From Chondrilla cf. caribensis (taxonomy: Eukaryota > Porifera > Demospongiae > Chondrillida > Chondrillidae): a DNA stretch of 64,000 nucleotides. The DNA lies in assembly GCA_964020155.1 (NCBI GenBank), contig OZ026547.1, forward strand, positions 5,703,009-5,767,008, read 5' to 3'. Every line of letters starts with the position of its first letter. The first letter of the stretch is position 1. Shown one piece after another: positions 1 to 10,534 of the stretch. Under the pieces are notes generated by a model. The model had not been told where the DNA came from, searched no databases, and saw nothing but the letters and a program-made list of their open reading frames with translations. A program made the translations under genes and the position numbers.

Positions 1-520
1 CATTCACATAAAATGGCACCTTTAAACATCCAAACTATTGTTACCATGTAGCCTAAGGCTAGTTATTTGATGGATTATTGCGTGTTTGAACAACATCAAA
101 AATGATTAACAAAAAGACAATAATTGATACTTTCTTCCAAATCTGTTGTACCATCAGTTACAGCATGCCAATTTTACACATAAAAGAAAAAAAAACTTAT
201 AGTTGTATTTACCTGATGTTATTTCTTATTATGCATTTCCTTGCTAACTGAGTCTCCTATCATTTCTATCATTTTCACAAATTGAGCTACAATAGTTGTG
301 CGAAAGTACAAAGTTTGCCCCTTTCACAATATCAGCTTAATGCATACTTTCCTGTTTGGAACAAAAATTCAATTATCGGTATTTTCGCACAACAAATGCG
401 AACATGCCCAGTCATCTCACAACATACAAACACATATATAGACATGCACAATCACCCAAATATATACAGGCATATATGTAATTATCATAAATGCAATACA
501 TGTTATGTACAAGTGTTCTG

Positions 521-770
521 ATACCTGGCGTATTACCGCTAGTCATTCTGCAATTGTTTCTCCTTCCCTATGCAATCCATTATTAATTGTCCGCTCCGTC
601 GGTTTGTCTGGAGCTGTCAAGTTCCAAATCACTCAATAAATCCACATGAACAATGGATTATTGTACACTTTTCCCTATATACTTATAGATTCACATACAC
701 AGGGTCATTAAACAGATCCAGAAAATAGCAATAAAATGGCGAGCGAATATCAAGCCCGAAAGCTTACCGC
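521..770 (-). other. Conserved short coding-like block downstream of gene A
   Basis: On the minus strand a frame reads HVDLLSDLELDSSRQ and ends at a TAA seven codons later. The block at 24831-24905 reads HVDLSSDLELDSSRQ and stops at the same place. The leucine codon change tta/cta is silent, and the last seven codons differ while the stop position is kept. This looks like a short acidic terminal exon downstream of genes A and D. No strong acceptor is visible directly in front of it (AG candidates lie inside the block). It could instead be a 3' UTR block that happens to be open. Confidence 0.35.
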
Positions 771-909
771 ATTTATAGAGCGGAGGAATAATATTAAATC
801 ATTTTTGACATGTACTAGTAGTTTCATTCTTCTTTTAAAGTTCATGTAAGAAATTGATCAAGTAGAATCTATCAAGAAGCTGTAAACACATCATATATGT
901 ACTGTACTT

Positions 910-1308
910 TCAGGTAAAAATCGCATATTCCACACCTGTGAAAGAGCGTATCATCATCAAAATATCTGCCGTGAACCATGATGTTATAAGCTCTAACACA
1001 AGAGTTATAACCAAAAATGTACTGAAATACGAATAAAATGTAGGAATAATATAATGTCTTATAACTTCAGAGTACTTGATTATAACGCTTTGGTTCATGG
1101 TCAGATTGTATACTATGTCGTTCTCTAGCTTTATAAAGCCCAATATTTCTGGAAAAAGGCCATATATAGGTGCGGCTAACACCATCTCCCAGCCTCCATT
1201 TAATGTGACATTGCTATAGTTATTAAGCAAGATGTTATGACGTGTTATAGCCGTCCGCAATAGGCACATCGAATTTTTCATGGTTCCCGAAAATCGTTCG
1301 TGACCCAA
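910..1308 (-). other. Unassigned open frame with a membrane-like segment
   Basis: A 132-codon minus-strand frame without an ATG at its start. It has NVT and NLT/NQS glycosylation sequons followed by a hydrophobic stretch of about 25 residues (YIIPTFYSYFSTFLVITLVL). It lies about 600 bp downstream of the gene A collagen exon on the same strand, so a third exon of gene A is possible. The corresponding DNA (about 700-1715) is missing from the duplicated copy near 25570, so there is no conservation test. Not recognised; it may be chance. Confidence 0.2.
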
Positions 1309-1905
1309 GTCAACTTTAAGAATTCCTAAAGGTTTGTATTTTTGATTTTGTACTGGAATGAATTGTGTGTGTCGTTTCTAAAGTTAATTCAATCGTAAAA
1401 CTTTGCAATAATTGTGATTTAGTTTCCATTATCAATGTTTCATGCACTTCCTTGCCCAATTTAGTCATTCATTTTAGCATATGCGTTTATTTTCATCTAA
1501 TACAAATGATGATAATGTTCGATCATTTGTTGATTGCATGTCAGCATTACTGCAGTTGCATAAACAGGTCTTCTAGTGTGAGTTCATCGCCTGAACGATA
1601 TCATAGCACAATTGTTTCCCATGAGTGGTGATGTAGGTGATGAATACTCAACATTCCTTTCAGTTGTCGCCTAACATGTCCAACAATGCCAGGTCCGTTA
1701 TAATCCCCCTGTGTAATATACAATGTTATCATCAACAATATATTTTATTACATTATATATCTCATGCCACCTTCAATTCGTCAACAACTTAGCAATAGTA
1801 GTGAAATATAGATAGGTGTTTTTACCACAATTTATAATTCATAACAGATGTGGAAATATTGAATATGCTTTGTTCTGCAAAGTTTCTAACTGTTGTAAAC
1901 TCTTC

Positions 1906-4900
1906 TCACGTGTAACTGGCACTCTCAAAAACCGTTGTTTTTGTAATAGTAGCAGGTGTTGGTACAATTGTTTGTCCAACAAATTTCGTTGCAGCACCTT
2001 TTTCTCCCTTTGTTCCTTTAGGTCCTTGTGGTCCTGGTGCTCCCTTTTCCCCTTGCTTTCCTTTGTTACCTTTACGACCTTGGTCTCCTCTTTGTCCTGG
2101 CTCACCTTTCTCTCCATCACTCCCTGGTTGTCCTTTTTCTCCACGTTCACCTTTTGTTCCATTGTGTCCTGGTACTCCAGTGCCTCCTTCCGGGCCTGCT
2201 TCACCTTTCTGTCCAACATTCCCTGCTTGTCCTTTTTCTCCACGTTCACCTTTTGTTCCATTGCGTCCTGGTACTCCAATGCCTCCTTCCGGGCCTGCTT
2301 CACCTTTCTGTCCAACATTCCCTGCTTGTCCTATTTCTCCTTGTTCGCCTTTTGTTCCATTAACTCCTTGTGGTCCTTGGGGTCCTGGAGATCCTGGCTG
2401 CCCTAACTCTCCTTTCTCACCCTGTATCCCATTTGGCCCTGGATCTCCCTTTTCACCCTTTGTTCCATTTATCCCAGGTGGACAATTGCAACCATTTCCT
2501 CGTCTAATTCTTTCCAGGAGTTTATCTGTTTGAAAACAATTTTTTTATTTAATCCAATCCAGCAACATGATCATAAAATTAACATATGAAATTTAATTTA
2601 GAAATACTGTGTTCAATAATGAATCGAGTTTCTACATATTCCTGAGACAATAGATACGAACAAATTCTCTTGTATGTAAAAATGAATTCCTATTTAATAT
2701 GCTCTTAAGTATCCGTTGTACTAATTCAGACATATTTGGAAGGAGGTCAATCAGGGCTTGTAAAAATGTAAGATAGAATGATTTTTGATTATTATTATAT
2801 ATTATTTGGTTGGATTATATATTATATATTATTGAGGGTGCTGAGTGTCCAGAAGGCCTGCTATACAGACTACTGTGAAGAGATTATGGGATGCAATGGG
2901 TTGAACCTCCTGGACTGGCAGTTTTTCCTCCAGCACCCCCTACCACCAACAAGAGAAGGACTGCATGCCAACAAACTGATTCTAACCAATTGACTTTCAT
3001 TGATTTGTGTTGTCTGTTTGTTTGTAAATCATGTATGAACTTAATATCAGTGGGCATCCTGAAAAGTAGCTTCATAGCTAAGTGATTCCCCACTTAAAAT
3101 AAGATGATGATAATGATGATGATTATTATTATTATTATTATTATTATTATGTGGGCATTATCAATAAATATAATATATTATATAACTATAAATAAAAATA
3201 ATACAATTGTCCATAAGGTAAATTTAGATATTTATTATGTATATTGATGTCATTTAAATCCCTTAGTAGGCAAATCATTTGTTCATCAAATGTGGTATGC
3301 TATAGGTTCCTTGGAGTAATCTATTTAGCATTTTTATTTTTTTCTGAATATTTTTGGACTCCTATCACCATAGAGTTCAGTTTATTAATTTAGAGTACAT
3401 TTCAAACCCAGAAGAGTCTACTTTTGTATTATTTTTAATGAATGGTTTGTGTTAACCTTGAAAATGGTACCCAAGGAATTTGGCTGATGGATTGAATTCC
3501 TTGTTTAAGTATCACACCAAGTACACCAGTACATTCAACTTCCAATTCACAGGGACATCCAAACTGCTTGGAATCAGTTATACATCAGTACTAGTTAAAT
3601 TCACAATTCTATAATAATGTTCTAGTGTACTTTCTTAAAGGGCCAGTAACATGAAAAACAAGTTGGTCTTGACTTACTCCTCTTCATTAGTAAACACCAA
3701 ATGGTGATGTTTGAATTTGCCCCTGTCATCTGGGTGGGGACTAATTGAGGATCTTATAGACAATTATGCCGGGTTATGTCATCTTTGTCATATTTTGTGT
3801 TGTTATAAGAGAAACGATGTCTGAATATTTTGACGAATGAATTTGGTATATCCTAATGGCCTTTCTTTCGACTGCAAAGGCAAAATGAGCATTTAAGTAG
3901 TGTTAAGTACCGTATATCTTCTAAAATTTCGTCACCTGTCGAAACCCAAAAAATTCGTCATTTGGTTGGGTTAGAAGAGTTTTAATACCTTCTAAACAAA
4001 GCGACGAAACCTTAGAAGACTCGACAAAACCTTAGAAGACTCGACGAACCTATAGAAGAAAAGAACTGCGATTATGATTTAACCGTTTCTACGTAGCTAC
4101 TTTTGAACTGACGTCGGCCTTTGAATTCACCACCGTGTCTTCTGTTCGTGGTCACCACATATACAAAGAATTGCGGAATCCCGTTATTGGAGAAGTGTTC
4201 AGCTGTGAACACGAAGCAGGAAACGAGCACGATCGGTCCGTTATACTCAAACAATAGAACCCTGTGGCAACGGAGATGACGAAACCTTAGAAGTTGTGAC
4301 GAAACCTTAGAAAAACAGAGAAACGTCGAATTATAGAAGCTTTTCCACCACATAAATCAGGATGACGAAACCTTAGAAGGACGAAATTTTAGAAGATATA
4401 CGGTAATGTCAGTGGAGTTTTATCCGTTCAAACCCATCGCGGCAAATGACCCACTGAGGTCGGAAAGTGACTGAAAATAGGACCCTGGTGAGGTAATATG
4501 CACACTGGCTAACACTACATGGTATGCACATGAATCATAAAGTGTCATTTACAACATTTCTCCAATTTTAGTAATAAACATCGAAAATCATTTCAAAATT
4601 CCCTTTGCACCAGTATGTTAGTCATTTCAACATTAATCTTGAGTTATATATTGTGATTACTGCTTTTATTGTACCAATGTATATATTTTATGTGATTTGA
4701 ATTGTAAACAGTGTCCAGCAATTGCATTTATTTTGCAAGGTTAGTTGTAAGTAGTGCACAGCGATGGAGGAGCATGGGAATCCAACAGATGAATGTTTTT
4801 CTACATCCAGACATCCATTATAACTGAAATGAAGCAAATTGTAGTATATGCATTTCAGGTATATCATGTTTGGGGCAATTACTTCGACATGGAGCTTCCA

Positions 4901-5848
4901 TATACACATATTTTAGGGGGTGACTGCAAGATAAACTATCCCTCGGCTCCCCTATTGTTGCCAGCAGCAAATAAGTATTTATTTAATTCCAAATAAGGAC
5001 AAATCTAAGAAATGCAGAGGCTAACCCTAGCAAAATCAGCAAAAATTGCCAGTAAATTGTATTACATGCGTGTGAATGGTTCCTCTTGTGGTGACACTAT
5101 GCGTCATACAAATTGGCCGAATTTTAGGAACAAATGGAGTGAATTTCTCTCATTTAAAGTAAGAATGGTGATGTTAAACATCACCATGAGGGTTTATTTA
5201 CTAAAACAGCCCATTTAAGTCCAACGTGTTATTTAGGGGCTGCTGCATATAATATGTGTTCCTACGTTTAATAGCAGCAATGAATTTATATTACAAATTA
5301 TATTTCGTGAAATGAAGATGGCCGATTTCGAACGCCGACAAGTAGAAATTGTGCTAGAATTCGTGCGCTGAAGCTTCACCGAACTTAATAACTTCAGCAA
5401 AAGTTCTTCTGAACCTAATAAAGACGCCCAAGTAATTTGAATGCGGGGGGGGGTGGCAGCTCCTAGAGTTTTTCAACACCAATTACTTGTTCATGTTACT
5501 GGTTCTTTAATACTGACCGACTTAGAGTGACATTGTGCAATAAAATATACCTGTCAAAACTATCCACCTATAAAAGGTGGATAGTTTTGACTACCAGGTA
5601 AAAATTGTAGAAGGAATTGCAGGATGTATTCGAACCTCATCAAACTCACCTTTCACTTCAAGTTGTTCTAGTCTCTTCTCCAACTGCTCTATTATCTGGT
5701 AAAGAGACTTAACTTCTTCTTGTTGCACATTCACCTTGTATTCAAGTTGTGAATATGCCTTTTGCCAATCAGTGACACCCCCCATACTGGTAGTCACCAC
5801 ACAACACAAAAGAGCCACTTGAACAAAGACCTGAATGCTTGAAGTCAT
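1906..5848 (-). CDS. Gene A: short secreted collagen-like protein
   Basis: Two exons, 5650-5848 and 1906-2525, joined across a 3.1-kb phase-1 intron (AAAG|GTGAGT donor; TTTCAAACAG|ATAAAC acceptor), give 272 residues. Exon 1 codes for a signal peptide (MTSSIQVFVQVALLCCVVTT) and a coiled coil with leucine/isoleucine heptads ending KRLEQLEVK. Exon 2 opens with DKLLER and the CNCPPG cysteine pair and continues with about 55 Gly-X-Y triplets, rich in KGE/RGE and with four NGT sequons. It ends in a Thr-rich tail (GQTIVPTPATITKT). The protein is probably an extracellular trimer. The start is the ATG at 5848, 43 nt downstream of the conserved promoter palindrome. The apparent TGA stop overlaps a GTGAGA donor-like sequence, so a further exon is possible. 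The intron holds two MITEs (3910-4403 and 5236-5489). Confidence 0.85.
3910..4403. mobile_element. TA-target MITE with perfect terminal inverted repeats
   Basis: The 494-bp element starts CCGTATATCTTCTAAAATTT and ends with the exact inverted copy (24 bp perfect), flanked by TA on both sides (3908-3909 and 4404-4405). Inside are about six direct copies of a CGAAACCTTAGAAG-like motif. No transposase is present. The TA target and ends suggest a mariner-type non-autonomous element. The perfect repeats imply recent insertion into the gene A intron. Confidence 0.85.
5236..5489 (-). mobile_element. TAA-target MITE, internally deleted copy
   Basis: Minus-strand member of the family that is complete at 15245-15548 and 40466-40799. 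It begins CAAGTAATT on the minus strand (5489) and ends in AGCCCC next to TAA (5235-5233). The segment containing the AT tract and most of the 3' terminal hairpin is missing. It lies inside the gene A intron. Confidence 0.75.
5554..5590. repeat. Perfect 16-bp hairpin, 5-nt loop
   Basis: TCAAAACTATCCACCT is followed by ATAAA and then its exact reverse complement. It lies 60 bp inside the gene A intron. Gene D has only one arm at the equivalent place, so the second arm arose in A, as expected for a template-switch event. Confidence 0.8.
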
Positions 5849-5890
5849 AACTGTAAATCCAGTCAATACTCTAAATTTCTCAGAGCTAGT

Positions 5891-5925
5891 TTGTGGTAAC
5901 CACAACAGTACAGGCAGGTTTTATA
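5891..5925 (-). promoter_or_regulatory. Gene A core promoter: TATA box and TGTGGT palindrome
   Basis: On the minus strand TATAAAA (5925-5919) is followed 13 nt later by the 15-bp palindrome TTGTGGTTACCACAA (5905-5891). Further upstream is the shared ATGAATATCATAAAAAGTG block. The arrangement is the same at the other collagen-like genes. The palindrome is two inverted TGTGGT sites, the known RUNX core; that assignment is inference. Confidence 0.7.
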
Positions 5926-6073
5926 GTCACTTGGAGAACAGACACTTTTTATGATATTCATTATGTGTTAAGTATTGATCAATGAATATCTATACCTAGC
6001 TAGCTATGCCCACACCCACACACCAGGGGATAGTGGAATCCTAAGTAATTCTGCTGTTGTGTAAACAAGTTAT

Positions 6074-6130
6074 TTGTGTGTGTGTGTGTGTGTATGTGTG
6101 GGTGTGCGTGTGTCACAGTGTGTGTGTGTG
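6074..6130. repeat. (GT)n microsatellite upstream of gene A
   Basis: Interrupted GT tract, CA on the gene A coding strand, about 230 bp upstream of its first exon. Equivalent CA tracts precede the other six first exons. Confidence 0.9.
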
Positions 6131-7524
6131 TTATACAGTCCAACTTGCTTAGTAAGTACCTTGAAGGGCACACGAAATATGTACTTCTTAACAGAGGTAC
6201 TTACTATCAGTATTGGTTGACATGGTGTACATGAGCTAGGGACTGAGTGAGGTGTACTCGCTAACCAGGAGTATGTACTAACCTAGGTACTTACTAAGTA
6301 AGCTGCACTTTATATATATGGCATACTAAAATATGAATCCATATATCATGTGACAGAAGTAGCTTCCTGTGAAGCATGCAGTGGATTCTCTTTATTTGCA
6401 ATTATTTCTCAAAGAATTTGTTAAATGTACAGATTAACTCGATATTCATTGCTGTAGACGAAGTAGGGAATGCTATCATTCATGATACTGATACTCGGAA
6501 AGTTCTATAAACATACCATAGTCTAAGTACTTGGTCAATAAACATGCTGAATTTCTAGATTGTTCATGAGTTACTACTCATAGGCATATGCAATCACAGT
6601 GACCTCTTTGCCTAATAATTCAATTGTACCTGCGTGACATGGTCATGCCCATTGTAATTGATTTAGCAAGGCATGCATAGTTGCACCACTAACGAAATTA
6701 CTATATGTCTTCCCGTTATTGAATTTGCACTTGTTAAGGCTTGACTGAATCCTCCAAAGTGCACGCACTTGTGTATCCTCAACATCTCCTTTTGCTCTTG
6801 GATGTCTAGAAGCGTCCTTTATAGTCCTAGCTCATCCAGTATCTCCAAGAACTACTTTGCTATAAAGACAAGGAGCTAGGTCTTAGTTGTAGTGGATAAA
6901 AACAGTACAATTTGTCAAAGATTGAGAAGAACATCATTAGCTTAGATGAGTTTGCCTTTGACAACATTATTAAGCCTAGGCAGGCACACCATCGTCCCAC
7001 AATTGCAGGGCTCCATAAAAATTATGTATCTACCTTGCTTTGGGTTGATACTAATGTTAAACATAAAACAGCAAAGTAGACCACAAGAGGCACCACTTAA
7101 AATTGAGTCACAGGTAGTCTGCATATATGTAGAATTACTTCTAATTTAGCATAGTTGAGTTGAAATAGTGAGTAGTTCAGTAATGGTCCCTTATACTAAG
7201 TGGTCCTCTGTATATTAGGTGGTCTTTATAGCAGGTTCCACTCTAGTTCAGAGAGGTCTGATGTGGCTCAGCTAAGACTGCAATTGTGCACAATACAGAG
7301 GTTTTTCTTACCATGTAGTGGTAATAGTATCAGCATTATTACCGTGGTATACCTGTTTGGAGAAGCTTGGCTGCTATATAATGTAAAGCAGAAAAATGTA
7401 ACATATAATGCATAAGGACTTGATTTTGTTGGAGGTGCAAACTGTATTAGATTCTCCCCGCTCTGCATTAGAGATGTGGTACATCCTAAACCGTTTAAGT
7501 GAATTGTACGCACACATGTGCACG

Positions 7525-7525
7525 T

Positions 7526-7576
<51 letters not shown>
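7525..7576. repeat. (CA)n microsatellite upstream of exon B
   Basis: About 25 CA units on the coding strand, roughly 670 bp upstream of the orphan first exon B. Confidence 0.95.
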
Positions 7577-7578
<2 letters not shown>

Positions 7579-8185
7579 TCCAATTAAAACAGGTTATTTT
7601 ATATACCTTCCAATTATTATTTAACAGTATAGGATTTTGTGTGTTTTGTTATACATTTCTATCAGCTGCTTCACACATTCACAGTAAACAAGCACGAATT
7701 CACATAGGGTTACCAAATTAGTTGACCCTACCCAGGCACAGTGAACTAATTAGTTACCCTCACGTACCCATGAAACAAACAATGAGCTTTATTGGTAACA
7801 TCTCAGGACATTGTGCAGACGTGAGTCTGAGTTGACAATAAAGTGGTCAATTGTTGACATTTCCATAATTAGATATCAGCTGGAATTTAACCTAATTTTG
7901 GGTCAACATGTTATTGGCTTCTTCAGTTTGAGCCAGTTTAAAGCCAGTAATGAGATTCATCAGTCAAGAATGGACAAGAACAAGCAATGTTTATTGTTTC
8001 TATGTGATGATGTTATAAAAACAGCTGCAAATCCAGATTATAGTTAAATAATAATTGGACAGTATATAAAATAGCCTGTTTCAACAAGCATACACACAGT
8101 TATACATTGAGCATACCTAGACATTCACAATGAATAACATTAAAAGTGGCTGTTCTCCCAGTGACCATAGTAACAACCTGTTCTG

Positions 8186-8200
8186 TTGTGGTTACCACAA
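8186..8200 (+). promoter_or_regulatory. Exon B promoter palindrome; TATA box degraded
   Basis: TTGTGGTTACCACAA is intact. The expected TATAAAA position reads CATAGTAAC, so the TATA box has decayed. Gene F, the duplicate, shows the same loss (CACAGAAAC), so the decay pre-dates the duplication. Confidence 0.65.
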
Positions 8201-8241
8201 ACTAGCACTGAGAAATTTGAGCACTGACTGGAGCTACAGTT

Positions 8242-8431
8242 ATGGCTCCAAGCATTCAGGTCTTTGTACTTTTGTGCTGTGTGGTGACTACCAGTATGGC
8301 GGGTATCTCTGATTGGAAAAAGGCATTTTCACAACTTGAAAACAAAGTCATGGTGCAACAAGAAGAAATCAAGTCACTTCACCAGATTATAGAAGGATTC
8401 AACAAGAGACTAGAACTTCTGGAAGCAAAAG
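8242..8431 (+). pseudogene. Exon B: orphan collagen-like first exon
   Basis: This 63-residue exon codes for a signal peptide (MAPSIQVFVLLCCVVTTSMA) and a coiled coil ending NKRLELLEAK, with an intact phase-1 donor (AAAAG|GTGAGT). It is nearly identical to gene F exon 1. No collagen exon follows before the next first exon (gene C, 10535). Homology with the gene F intron ends at 9842, so the matching collagen exon was lost at the duplication breakpoint. It could still serve as an alternative first exon for the gene C collagen exon, since the phases match. Otherwise it is a relic. Confidence 0.75.
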
Positions 8432-9842
8432 GTGAGTTTCGTGAGGTTAAATACAACCGCACTCCCTACGTTTCATGCTTGTTAGTCATGACTATCCTCC
8501 TATTGACTACAGAATTAATGGGTGGGTTAATGCATGATGTCAACCTATATCAGTAAATGGCAAGATGAGCCTATTATAATATCATAGTCATGTTCTTTGT
8601 TCATGAAATATACATTATGCTAGGTGTGCCCTATGTGAAGATATCTTACAACATGCCTATAGCTGGGTTTGTTGATGGCAAACTTATTCTGATATAATTG
8701 TAAATGTCTATGGAAATGGCCGCCATTTAGATATCCCCAACTACTAAATGCAGCCTAAATTGTAAAGCAAATTAAAAACTGTTTTGAAAAAAAAATTAAA
8801 ATGATGGTCTTCATTGCTTCAAGGAAACTAGGTTTCAACAACTTCTGAATTTTTATTGACCGAAGGAATTGGAAGGTATGTACTCTTTGAAAGGATTGCA
8901 TATATGCCAACCACAATAAAATAACTTATCATATTGTTGCATGCATATGCATTCTTTATTTCCCATTCACTGAAAGGAGACAATTTCATTCGTGTCAGTT
9001 TGTGTCAAAAAAAAACTTTTTCATTTACACTATGATCATGTACCCAATAGTGATGTATATAGATCTGTTATACAACTCTTGATAACAGATCAATGTCATA
9101 TTCTAGCTATAAGATTCAATGGAGCTCAAATAAGCCTTTCATGACTACCACACATTCCAAAATTTTATTGATACTAAATTTTCTGGAATGAACAACCCAG
9201 GTATGACATGTCATCATTGCTGGGGTAATCATTATACTTGTGGATTTAAGATATGTAAACAATGGAATCTTCTAATTTGGAATCACATGAAAAAGTTAAA
9301 CCGTCACAACAGCATTCCCAAAATTCACCATTCCAAATAGAATTCTTTCTTGTAAATCTCGTCAATAGCTATAGGTAAAGGATAGTGAATAACCTTGAGG
9401 ATGAAAGTTGGGCACTTATCATGAGGTTAACTGTTCCGGGTTATCATTGAGTAACAATGACATAATGCATAACTCGTGACATGCACATGAAATCGATATA
9501 TCATGGGAGAGTTTCTGGTGTGTACATTCCTTTGGCAATCCTATGGTGTGTGTGGCTGTTATCATCATGAAATGTTCTTACAAGGTAAATCAAAATTTTC
9601 ATTGATACAACAGTTGGTATCTATTACCATTTTTGAGATTTCATAATTGGAAATTAATCCAATTCTTCTTCTCCGTATACAACAAATGTGGTGACATCTC
9701 AACAACGATGATAAATAAAAACTGCTAAATAGGTGAAAATTTGGATATTATCAGTTCTTTGTCTATGCTATTCATATGTAATATTATATGCCAATATTAT
9801 ATAATATTATGTTCATAAAACTCACTGTGATAGGAACATTAT

Positions 9843-10434
9843 AGGGCAATTCAGGAGGTCACTGTGACTGCAAACATATGTACATGACCAGTACACCATG
9901 AACAGTCTAAAATTCAGGATGCTCAGTGATCAAGTACTAAGTAAGTTTTCATCTCTCTCCAAGGATCACTAAGAATATAAATTGATATATATGTAAATGC
10001 CACAGTGAATTTACCATTAGAATATACATTACACTAGAAAGATATTCGATTTCAAAATGCCAAGTATTTGGTGTGTAGTGATGGTAACCCAACCAAATTT
10101 ACTTGACAATGTACTGTAACACATGTCAAAGTGATTAGAGCCATTACATTTTGTGAATAATACAAACTCAAATCAGAAATTAGGGGAAAGGTACTACATT
10201 GAACAATATTATATACAATATAATTTCATTTTCCAGTTCCTACAGTACAAGCTTGCATGAGCAATACACACACATGCACACACGCACATACGCACACACA
10301 CATAAACACGCATGAGAATCAACTTGTTTACATTAATAAAAGCATAGTTATTGAAGATTCCATAATTACATGGTGTATGGGTATGGGCATGGCTATTCAT
10401 TGATCAAACCTCAATACACATAATGAATATCATT
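9843..10434 (+). other. Upstream region of gene C with shared block
   Basis: Contains AGGTCACTGTGACTGC (from 9856) and a CATGAACAGTCTAAAATTCA block (from 9898). Related copies occur upstream of A, E, F and G and near 22,050 and 28,090. An interrupted CA tract follows at 10264-10311. No coding sequence seen. Confidence 0.5.
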
Positions 10435-10459
10435 AAAAGTGGTCTCGTATCCCACTGAC

Positions 10460-10494
10460 TATAAAAACAGCCTGTTCTCTTGTGGTTACCACAA
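10460..10494 (+). promoter_or_regulatory. Gene C core promoter: TATA box and TGTGGT palindrome
   Basis: TATAAAA at 10460-10466 and the intact palindrome TTGTGGTTACCACAA at 10480-10494, 13 nt apart. The ATG is 40 nt further on. Transcription probably starts within or just after the palindrome. Confidence 0.75.
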
Positions 10495-10534
10495 ACTACC
10501 AGAGAAACTTAGAGTATTTACTGAAGCTACAGTT

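Larger units (their letters stand above)
1..9842. repeat. Segmental duplication, copy 1
   Basis: The stretch from the window start to about 9842 is collinear with about 24055-33936. Matching blocks are 1-2900 with 24055-26850 (gene A second exon and 3' flank), 5600-5940 with 27060-27420 (first exon and promoter), and 6508-9842 with 31564-33936 (intergenic DNA, first exon and intron of B and F). Copy 1 carries extra MITEs in the gene A intron. Homology on the right stops abruptly after 'aacattat', where this copy passes into the upstream region of gene C. The left end lies outside the window. Confidence 0.85.

Noticed and set aside
1839..2533. Long Pro/Ser/Phe-rich and Leu-rich frames opposite the collagen exons (also at 11611-12128, 20073-20647, 25857-26582, 34711-35314 and 47626-48098)
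   Set aside because: They are antisense shadows of the Gly-X-Y codon bias; the sense strand has the signal exon, promoter and splice sites.
6946..7149. 67-codon frame also found at 32009
   Set aside because: Conserved because both lie in the segmental duplication; frames occur on both strands equally and there is no splice or start context.
7268..7721. Cys-Val and His-Thr repeat frames (also at 18131, 21813, 27564, 29310 and 44127)
   Set aside because: These are translations of GT/CA microsatellites.
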